A stretch of DNA of 64,000 nt, taken from the NCBI GenBank assembly GCA_037039925.1, contig JAXRKP010000334.1, positions 92,001 through 156,000 of the forward strand, in the 5' to 3' direction. The first letter of the stretch is position 1. Each line of letters opens with the position of its first letter. Positions 55,781 to 64,000 of this stretch are shown here, piece by piece. Origin of the DNA: Doris montereyensis (lineage: Eukaryota; Mollusca; Gastropoda; Nudibranchia; Dorididae). The position numbers and the translations under genes are program-made. The notes under the pieces were generated by a model that was not told the DNA's origin, searched no databases, and was given only the letters and a program-made list of their open reading frames with translations.

Positions 55781-56579
55781 TTTGGTTGTTTTTTGGGGTT
55801 GTTTTGTATGTTTGTTTTTGTTTGTTGTTGTCGTTGCTGTTTGTTTTTTTGTTTTTTTGTTTTTGTTTGTTTTTTTCCTCTCTTCTTAGTGGGATATATA
55901 GTTGAGTACGGCTCTGCACTGAAACAACGCTTTCTGTGCACTGTGTCTCTGGATAGTTTTAGAGTGCCGGTATCAAGTGTCATCTACATATTGTAGGTTC
56001 TGGTAGCCGGGCTGGCACCTTATCTCACGACAGTTTAGAGTGCTCGTGCCTTCAAAATGGCACACATGTTGCATTTTCACATATTGTCACAAAATTGTAT
56101 TTAGTTTGAATATATCCCATAGTTTTTTTGGTTTGTTTTTTGTTTTGGTGTTGTTGTTTTAAAAAAAATACAAATCTAGACATCTAAAAGATAATCATAC
56201 GTAATCCTAATAGTACTTATTAAATTTTCCTCACCTCCCCCCAACACATGCTGCCTAATTTAATTAATGCAACGACTGTTTGCTAACGCTATCACTACTT
56301 TCATTTTACTATTTACACGACATTTACGTAAGGTTGGGCTAACTGAAAGCTAATAGAATAATATTTCGTAACCAGAGCTACATGATTCATTTCCTCATAA
56401 TATTTATGGCTTTCCGTCTTTGCTTAAATTCCTCTTCTGAACTGGTGCACATTCGTCATAACATTTGTTATACATTATTTTAGTTTTGTGTAACATGTGT
56501 TTCAGTGTATGTGCGTGCGTGCACGTGTGTATGTGTGTGTGTGCATGTTGAGGTTAACTTGAATGTTTGTGCAAACTTC

Positions 56580-58150
56580 GTATACACGCACCTGTTTATT
56601 GAGGAGTCATGATTTGGTTAACGAATTTGATGTTTTGGTCTCTGTCTGGTTTCTTCTATTTATTAAGACCAGTATCGTTTCTTATGGTATGGAGATACTT
56701 ATTTCTTTTTTCTCTATCAGTTCCATTCTACCTTCCGGTGTATGGGTTAAGGCACCCGAAATGATATTTCTCCAGGCTACCCTGTCCTGACATTTTCTGT
56801 CTCCTGTGAAGATTAGATTTCTTTGCTCTGGTACCTCTTTTATACCTTCGTCACACACTGTCCAAGGTCTACCTTTTGGGTTTTTTACCTTGAGTTGTAG
56901 CATTGTATACTGATCTAGTTATTTTCTTTTCATTCATTCTGTTTACATGCCCAAACCATCTGAGTTAATTTATTTTTATGCCATCTGCTTTGATCTCTTA
57001 TTGCTCATATTGTGTTTTTGATATTATTGTCTTTACTTGTTTTTCCTACTACTTTTCTGAGATATTTCGTTTCGGCTGTCTGTACTCTTCTATATTCCGT
57101 GCTGTCTAAAGTCAGATTTCACTGCCATAGGGCACCTGTTTTAACTTCCATGCTTGTTTACATATAGCATACAGTCGTTTGTATGCCTCCATCCCTTGAT
57201 TTTTGATCATTTCTGGATAATGTTGACCTGCTCCAGGAGTCTTTCCTATTTTTATTTTCGTATAGTTGTTTGGATTTCTTCCATTGATATATCTACATCT
57301 TCAGTTATCTCACCTGGATTATTTTCTATTCTTACTAGGTGATATGTAATCCTTGTTTCATATGTTCTGGAGGGATTATGTAATTGTTGAAAATACTTTC
57401 TCCATGTTTCCATGATATCGTTGTGTTCTTTCATTATTTCTCATTTGTTGTTCTTAATTTGTCGTATTGGGCATGTGTTGGTCTTTCTCGTGCTTTTCAT
57501 TGCCCCCCCCCACAGAATAGCTTTTGGTTTTCTTGGTTGCTTTCTTGAAGTCCTTGTCCAAACTCTTCCTATTGTTCCTGTTTTGCTTTCTCACTTCCTC
57601 TTTGACGATAGTTCTGTTACCATAATCTATCTTATCTTCTGGTCTTTTCGTTTGTAAAATTTTCTTCCAGGCTCCCTTATTTTATTTGATCTTAGTCCAT
57701 GCCGTTCTTTTCCTTTCTCCTTTGTTTCCTACCACATATGTTTTCAGTACAACTGTGTTTCCTCATACAGTTGTCACTTTTCTTCTATTGGGCTATCATT
57801 CAGATCAATATGCCTTTCACTGATAAATCTTTGTATTCTAGATTGGTATATTGTTTTACCAATGGTTTTATTTAGTTCCTCTATTTTGAGTTAAGCAGTT
57901 TTCTTCTCTTTCCTTGTCTGTTTGTTTTCCTCAGTCAGTAACCTCATTTTGGCAATCTTTAGATGATGATCACTAAATATTTCAGTTCATTTGTTAACTC
58001 TTGTATCAATTGTACTGTAAAAAAGAGAACTGTTAAATAGTATATAGTCTATGATCGATTTTTCACTTCTGTCTTCATTTAGTCTTGTGGAATATCATTA
58101 TGTGGGAAAAAGGTGAAGGCCACGTCCATGTTTTCTTTAGACAAAAGTCT
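56580..58150 (-). pseudogene. Non-LTR retrotransposon relic lacking its reverse transcriptase core
   Basis: Read on the minus strand from high to low coordinates, the element shows four zones. An endonuclease end (IIDYILFNSSLFYSTIDTRV, SDHHLKIAKMRLLTE) lies at about 58080-57930. The pre-RT region KEHNDIMETWRKYFQQLHNP and ITEDVDISMEEIQTTIRK with GKTPGA lies at 57434-57230. Then comes an RT-end segment, YGSEI, TAETKYLRKVVGKTSK and RWFGHVNRM, at about 57130-56950. The tail GRPWTVCDEGIKEV with DRVAWRNIISGA lies at 56900-56720. The block from APG to YGSE, which should hold the catalytic RT motifs, is missing. Stops and frame changes are frequent. Confidence 0.8.
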
Positions 58151-58234
58151 GTTGATTTTGGGTAAGCAGGTGATTGGCCCACTGTACCCTAGATAAGTGA
58201 TCGGGCTGTCACTTTGAGGATTCCTGGTTTTCAT

Positions 58235-58400
58235 GTTGTTGTTCTGTCAGGGTTAACTCATTTAGTCTTTGGTCGACCAAGACCCATCTGCAAGGCAGCA
58301 GGTTTTGATTTTCTGTCGGGGTTGACTCCCCTAGCATATAGTCAGCCAAGACCGGCCTACAAAGCAGCAGGAGACTTATGGAGGGCGGGACCATCTAGTC
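58235..58400 (+). repeat. Two-unit tandem repeat of about 68 bp
   Basis: TGTCAGGGTTAACTCATTTAG, GGTCGACCAAGACCCATCTG and CAAGGCAGCAGG (58245-58302) recur as TGTCGGGGTTGACTCCCC, AGTCAGCCAAGACCGGCCTA and CAAAGCAGCAGG (58313-58371). It may be the untranslated part of the neighbouring LINE relic. Confidence 0.6.
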
Positions 58401-58459
58401 CCCGTACAGATGCAGAAAGCACCTGCCCACTGCCTGTGTATGGGGATACTCAATGTTGA

Positions 58460-59575
58460 AATATTATTCAAAACGTGGTTTAAAATAAACAACATATACA
58501 TTAATATGTATATTTGATATGGAAAGACAACATACAAACATATAGATTTTCTCCGAGATAAACACTCGCACGAAACAATAGATAAACGTCCTTCGGCAAT
58601 TTTCGGGAAAATCCGGTGACAATTTAGATTAAAGATCTAGAGAACGCAATTGTGGATGGAAAGTGACGACAGAGGTAGGATGGACATCCATACAAACGAA
58701 AGGACAAAGAAAATAAACATCCAATGAAATGCAAAATATCTCTCTAAAGATATGACTGTAATGAGTATTGGAATGAAATAAAAGCACGTCGGTCACACGA
58801 GTTCCTATTACTATTTAATAAGTTATTTTATTGCGTCAGAGTCAGATCGTAGAAATAACATTATTGATCGTGTCAGTGATGAGTTTTATGTCGAGACTTT
58901 TGGTTTGATACTTGCCAAGTTCCAAAGACAATAGTTTATCACCTCAAACGTTTGCTGTTTGGTGTAACATGTAACTGGTATTGAGGATGGGTCTGTCGGG
59001 GTTTTGAGGTTGGGGGGGTGTGAAAGGTGTACGAAAGGGCGGGATTAAAGGAATAGTAAAAGGGGCAGTGGGAAGAAGTGAGACATCATTGTGTCATCTT
59101 ATGTTGAAAAACATTTTCTCTGCATTTTGTTGTTGTTATTTTGAGCTAGGGAGTCTCAAAGCTTACGTTATCATGGTTGAAATGTGATTATCGTGCATCT
59201 TTAGTTTTATTTTTCACAGAGGGTTTTGACTTAAAAACACAGATTAACGAACGCTTAGTTGATCAAATAAAAAACAAGTTAAATCTCATCTTTTTCACAC
59301 ACAAAAAGTGCAGATATAGAAGAGCCTTTGTTATCTCATGTGGCATTAGTGACAATCGACTGATCGTGGAAAGGGAGCAAGGCTTAACATTGGTTTTGTT
59401 TATAGCAACGCAACTTTATGTTATCAACGTTTTATGCTGCCACTGTTTAGAAGAAAAAAAAAACAATCTTAATACATATAATGTATATAATGCATCATTT
59501 ATTTGAGTTGTTACCGTTTTGCACTTTACTCTAAATGTTTTAAGGAACTTCCAACTGTTATTGTACTGAGAAAAT
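58460..59575. other. Intergenic DNA, nothing recognised
   Basis: Mixed-composition DNA with several short open frames. None resembles a known family or has splice context that would support an exon. Confidence 0.35.
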
Positions 59576-59577
59576 TC

Positions 59578-59815
59578 CGATTATCATGTAAAGTAAATCA
59601 AGTCCCATACTCAGAGTTGAGCGCACGGTCATCAGGAGTAAAGTTATGAGTTTTCTAGGCGTACGGCACGATGTGAAAGTTTGACTAGACATAGCTAGCC
59701 ATTTCGCTGCTGGGTCGAAAGGAGGGACAGAAAACGTTGCCCGGTGTGGGAATCGAGCTCGGATCTCCTGGGTGGTAGTCAGACGCTCTACCAACTGCGC
59801 AACTGGCGCCTCGTC
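59578..59815 (-). repeat. tRNA-derived SINE family C (antisense, best copy)
   Basis: The reverse complement starts GGCGCCAGTTGCGCAGTTGG, TAGAGCGTCTGACTACC (clear A-box), then CGAGCTCGATTCCCACACC (B-box). GACCCAGCAGCGAAATGGC, CATCGTGCCGTACGCC and ACTCCTGATGACC follow, ending ATTTACTTTACATG. The body matches 38745-39015. The head is close to a real tRNA but lacks a closing acceptor stem. Confidence 0.8.
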
Positions 59816-60479
59816 TACGCCATCGCAAACGTTTCACACTGAAACAAATTTTATAAATAGTCCACTCTTAATTTTGACAGGGCTGCCTTGCTTGCTTTAC
59901 CCGCCCAACGTTTACAATTTTACATGTCGTTAAATCCTTTATATAAACACGTCAACGTCAGTCGCCTTTCTTCTACAAAAGAAGGAGAAGAAAGAAAACC
60001 GAAACAAAAACGAAAACAAACAGAAATGCTACAGGATGTCAAGGAACCGTTTGACATTTGCACTTAAGTGTCTTTTAGTTGAAGATTTATGTTAGAAATA
60101 GTTAGTTGAATTAAGTCATGATGTGGAACTAGACGATTCTGTCTATTCGGTCCAACTATAACATAGCTCACTTCGACTTCTGACAGCCCTCAAAGCTGTC
60201 GCTTATAATAAGTAAATACTCCCGATAAGGTCTTGCTTACTATAATCGAATAGAGGCATACTGGAATGTCAAGTTGGTTAGCAACTCCCCAAAAAAAAAA
60301 CCCATAAAAAAACACACACAATACAACCAACTAACAAACAAAACAAAAAAACAGCAACAAAACTAAAAAAATAAATAAACCAAAAAGAATAAAACAAGAA
60401 CAAAATTTAACAAAATTACCCGTATTTAAAAAGAAAACAAGACAAAAAGAAATGAAACAAGTGTCATAATTTGTCAACA

Positions 60480-62330
60480 AAGTTTCTGACGAATAAAACG
60501 AGGAAAAGGGATAAAATCAAAATGGAGAGAGGAATAAAATGAAAGTGGGAAAAAAAAGTATATGGTGAAAGTGTGGGAAGGGGATAAAATGAAAGTAAGG
60601 AAAGTCGACAGGACAAAAGTGGGAAAAGGGGGACAGCATGAAGAGGTAAAGGTGGTAGTGGGAAAATGAGATAGGGGGAAGGGGGGAGGGATGGGATGAA
60701 AGGGGGAGGGGATGGGAAAAAGAGAAGGGGGAGGATGGGATGAAAGGGGGGGATAGGGAAAAGGGGGAAAAGGGGGAAAAGAGGATGGGATGAAAGTGGG
60801 GGAAGGGTGAAAGTGGGAAAAAAGGTATATGGTGAAAGTGTGGAAATGGGATAGAATGAAGGAGGTAAAGGTGCTAGTGGGAAAATGAGATAGGGGGATT
60901 AGGGAAGAGGATGGGATGAAAGTGGGGGGAAGGATGAAAGTGGGAAAAGGATAGGATGAAAGTGGGGAAAAGGGTAGAACGTAGGGAATGGGATAGTGTG
61001 AAAGTCGGGAAACGGAATAGGGTGAAAATGGAGAAATGGTGAAATCGGGAAAGGGATTATGGTGAATGTGTAGAAAGGGAAAAGAATGAAGCTAAGGAAT
61101 TGAATAATATGAAAGTAGGGGAGAGGGATAGCGGGAAAATGAGGACAGGATAGGATGAGAAAGTAGGGGGAAGGAAAAGGGTTAAAATGGGGACAGGGGA
61201 TAGGATGAGAGTAGAGAAAGGAGATAGGAGGAAAGAGGGGATAGGGTAAAAGTGGAGAAAGGATATAGGAGGAAGAGGGCATAGGATGAATGTAAGGGAC
61301 ATGGGATAGGATATAGGAGGAAGACGAAATATGATGAAAATGGAGAAAGGATCGGATAAATGTAGGGACAGCGGATACGATAAATGTGGGGACAAGGGAT
61401 AGGATAGATGTGGGGACAGGGGGATATGATAAATGTGGGGACAAGAGATAGGATAAATGTAGGGACAGGGGATATGATAAATGTGGGGACAGAGATAGGA
61501 TAAAGGTGGGGACAGGGGATAGGATAAATGTGGGGACAAGAGATAGGATAAAGGTGGGGACAGGGGATATGATAAATGTGAGGACAAGAGATAGGATAAA
61601 TGTGGGGACAGGGGATATGATAAATGTGGGGACAGGGGATATGATAAATGTGGGGACAGGGATAGGATAAATGTGGGGACAGGGGGATATGATAAATGTG
61701 GGGACAGGGGATAGAATATATGTGTTGACAAGACAAATGTGGGGACAATGGATAGAATAAATGTGAGGACAAGAGATATGATAAATGTGGGGACATAGGA
61801 TGAAATAAATGTGGGGACAGGAGATAGGATAAATGTGGGGACAACAGATAGGTGATAGGATGCAAGTAAGGAAGGGGAATAGCAGGAAAGTTGCGAAAGG
61901 GGATATGCTGAAAGTACAGAAAGGCGATATTAGTATAAAAAAGGGGATATGCTAAAAGGGGATATGCGAAAGTGAGAAAGGAAGGATAGCATGGAATTAT
62001 AGAAAGGGGATATGATGGAATTATACAAAGGGGATATGACGAAAGTATACAAAGGGGATATGACGAAAATATAGAAAGGGATATGAGGAAAGTATAGAAA
62101 GGGGGATATAGTATAGAAAGGGATAGGATGAAATATAGAAAGAGAATATGACGAAAGTAGAAAGGGGATATGACGAAAGTATAGAAAGGATATAGGAAAT
62201 TATAGACGAAATAAGACTTGGGATGGGTGAAGGTATAGAATAAGGTGAGAAACGGATAAAATGAATGCATGTAAAGGAATAGAATATTAGGGTGAAAGAG
62301 ATAGTAGGTAGAAAATATCTTGTCAGAGTG
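60480..62330 (-). repeat. Purine-rich minisatellite, 24-bp unit at its core
   Basis: GGAAAAGGG/GATAGG-rich array. The most regular part, about 61360-61860, repeats GGGGACAGGGGATAGGATAA plus ATGT, a 24-bp unit with alternating GATATGATAAATG and GATAGGATAAATG versions. The flanks are degenerate (AAGTGGGAAAAGGGGAT-like, AGTATAGAAAGGGGATATGA-like). Long minus-strand frames reading PHLSYPLSPHLSYP or CPHIYHIP are by-products of 24 being a multiple of three. Confidence 0.9.
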
Positions 62331-62500
62331 TTGGTACAAAAAAAGCCTAACAGGCTTGTGTACTGTATGCTCCCCCGAGAGTTGAGAAAAAGACTTTGAA
62401 AATGGTCCGTTGGGAATAAACTGTGTACAATCGGTGAACCTGCACTTGTGTGGGAATACGGATTATAAATTCATCTTTAACTTTATCTTTATCTTTATAG
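62331..62500 (+). repeat. Unique-looking insert, possibly a SINE tail
   Basis: GCCTAACAGGCTTGTGTACTG through CTGTGTACAATCGGTGAACC and a TTTAACTTTATCTTTATC end interrupts the purine-rich array. The terminal TTTATCTTTATC units suggest a retroposed sequence. No family is recognised. Confidence 0.35.
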
Positions 62501-64000
62501 AATAAAAGTAGTGAAATGAATGGAATAAATGTAGGAAATTGGATAAAATAACAGTAGTGAAAGGCATAGAAAGAAAAGTAAGGAAAGGCTTAGAATATAA
62601 GGAAAAAAGAGAATAAATGTTATGGAAAGGAGAGAATAAATGTGGGGAAAATGGATGCAGTAAATATAGGGACAGGGATAAAATAAACGTAGGGAAATGG
62701 ATAAAACAAATGTAGGGTAATGTAGGGAAGGCAAAAGATTAAAAGTAGGAAAAGGGATAGCATAAAAAAGGGAAAGGGATAAAATAAAAGTAGGAAAGGG
62801 ATAGAATAACAGTAGAGAAAAAGATACAATAAAAGTAGGGGAAGGCCTAGAATAAAAGCAGGAAAGAATAGAATAAGAGTAGGGAAAGGCGTAGAATAAA
62901 AGTAGGAAAGAATAGAATAAAAGTAGGGAAAGGCGTAGAATAAAGTAGGGAAAGAATAGAATAAAAAGTACGAAAAGAATAGAATAAAAGTAGGAAAGAA
63001 TATAATAAAAGTAGAAAGAATAGAATAAAAGTAGGAAAGAATAGAATAAAAAGTAGGAAAGGATATAATAAAAGTATGGAAAGGCGTAGAATAAAGTAGG
63101 GAAAGAATAGAATAAAAGTAGGGAAAGGCGTAGAATAAAAAGTAGGAAAGAATAGAATAAAAGTAGGGAAAGGCGTAGAATAAAAGTAGGGAAAGAATAG
63201 AATAAAAGTAGGGAAAGGCGTAGAATAAAAGTAGGAAGAATAGAATAAAGTACGGAAAGAATAGAATAAAGTAAGAAGAGCTAGAATAAAAGTAGGGAAA
63301 GGCCTAAAATAAAAGTAGGGAAAAGCCTAAAATAAAGGTATGGGAGGTCTAGAATAAAAGAAGGAAAGAATAGAAAAAAGTAAAGGAAAGAATAGAATAA
63401 AAAGTAGGGAAAGAACAGAATAAAAGTAGGGAAAGGGATAGCATAAAATAGGGAAAAGGATAAAATAAAAAGTAGGAAGGGATAGAATAACAGTAGAGAA
63501 AAGGTAGAATAAAAGTAGGGGAAGGCCTAGAATAAAAGTAGGGAAGAATAGAATAAAAAGTTGAGAAAGAATAGAATAAAAGTAGGGAAAGAATCCTAGA
63601 ATAAAAGTAGGGGAAAAGGCCTAGAATAAAAGTAGGGAAAGAATAGAATAAAAAGTTGAGAAAGAATAGAATAAAAAGTAGGGAAGAATAGAATAAAAGT
63701 AGGGGAAGGAATAGAGAAAAGTAGGGAAGGAATAAAATAAAAGGAGGGAAAGGATAGAGAATAAAATTAAGGAAAGAATAGAATAAAGTAGAGAAAAGGA
63801 TAGAATAAAAGTAGGGAAAGGGATAGCATAAAAGTAGGGAAAGAATAGAATAAAAATAGGGAAAAGGATAGCATAAAAGTAGGGAAAAGGATATAAAAGA
63901 ATAAAAGTAGGGAAAGGGATAGCATAAAAGTAGGAAAGGAGATAGAATAAAAGTAGGAAAGGGATAGCATAAAAGTAGGGAAGGGATAGAATAAAAAGTA
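62500..64000 (+). repeat. Minisatellite of 19-20 bp units (AGAATAAAAGTAGGGAAAGG)
   Basis: Degenerate tandem copies of TAGAATAAAAGTAGGGAAAG run to the window edge. Variants are GGCGTAGAATAAAAGTAGG, GGCCTAGAATAAAAG and GGGATAGCATAAAAGTAGGG. The array continues beyond 64000. Minus-strand frames (FYSFPTFMLSLSLLL-like) are artefacts. Confidence 0.92.

Noticed and set aside
59760..59815. Functional tRNA gene on the minus strand
   Set aside because: The A- and B-boxes are good, but the acceptor stem does not close and a SINE body shared with 38745-39015 follows directly.
60899..62339. Minus-strand frames of 181-385 residues with PHLSYPLS and CPHIYHIP repeats
   Set aside because: The 24-bp minisatellite unit is a multiple of three, so one frame stays open by chance. 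Unit variation is not codon-biased, and there is no splice or start context.

Overview
The window is nuclear DNA from an animal, most likely a mollusc. It is AT-rich with multi-exon genes, GT-AG introns, tRNA-derived SINEs, LINE and Tc1 relics, and very long microsatellites. The frequent TCTAGATCTAGA-type motifs and the repeat style fit a gastropod, but that is an inference. No bacterial, organellar or CRISPR features were seen.

Three conserved genes can be reconstructed by splicing. (1) Positions 144-6699, + strand: the last six coding exons of the AMP-activated protein kinase alpha subunit (AMPK alpha, PRKAA). The kinase domain lies upstream of the window. A Tc1 transposon relic and a CT-rich satellite sit in its introns. 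(2) Positions 15823-25499, + strand: a complete LRRC40 gene with eight coding exons and about 609 residues once two one-base indels are allowed for. (3) Positions 32844-49593, - strand: a complete EIF4A3 gene (the exon-junction-complex DEAD-box helicase) with ten coding exons and about 400 residues. LRRC40 and EIF4A3 are convergent. The genes are unrelated housekeeping genes (energy sensing, LRR scaffold, mRNA surveillance) and do not form a functional cluster.

All three genes carry small indels in conserved coding exons, mostly one-base changes in short homopolymers. Splice sites and all other codons are intact. The simplest reading is uncorrected long-read consensus error, not three pseudogenes. 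Automatic gene callers will break these genes.

The rest is repeat-rich. 6700-15800 holds AMPK 3' flank, a CT satellite, two SINE-like copies ending in TAG repeats, and a possible piggyBac-like MITE. 25500-32840 holds an 849-bp MITE with TA target duplication, tandem SINEs and several dispersed repeats. The 8.3-kb first intron of EIF4A3 holds a 2.2-kb element with CAGGGTGTCCAGCA termini, partial copies of it, and a foldback structure. 49600-64000 holds a LINE relic split by a (AAT)n/(AAG)n tract of about 2.6 kb, a 420-bp (ATGT)n tract, a second LINE relic lacking its RT core, a SINE, and about 3.5 kb of purine-rich minisatellite.

The most interesting items are the consistent homopolymer frameshifts, the giant GAA tract 1.4 kb upstream of EIF4A3, a perfect hairpin just upstream of the EIF4A3 start codon, a GC-AG intron in LRRC40, and a five-copy repeat family with a hammerhead-like CUGAUGA/GAAA core.
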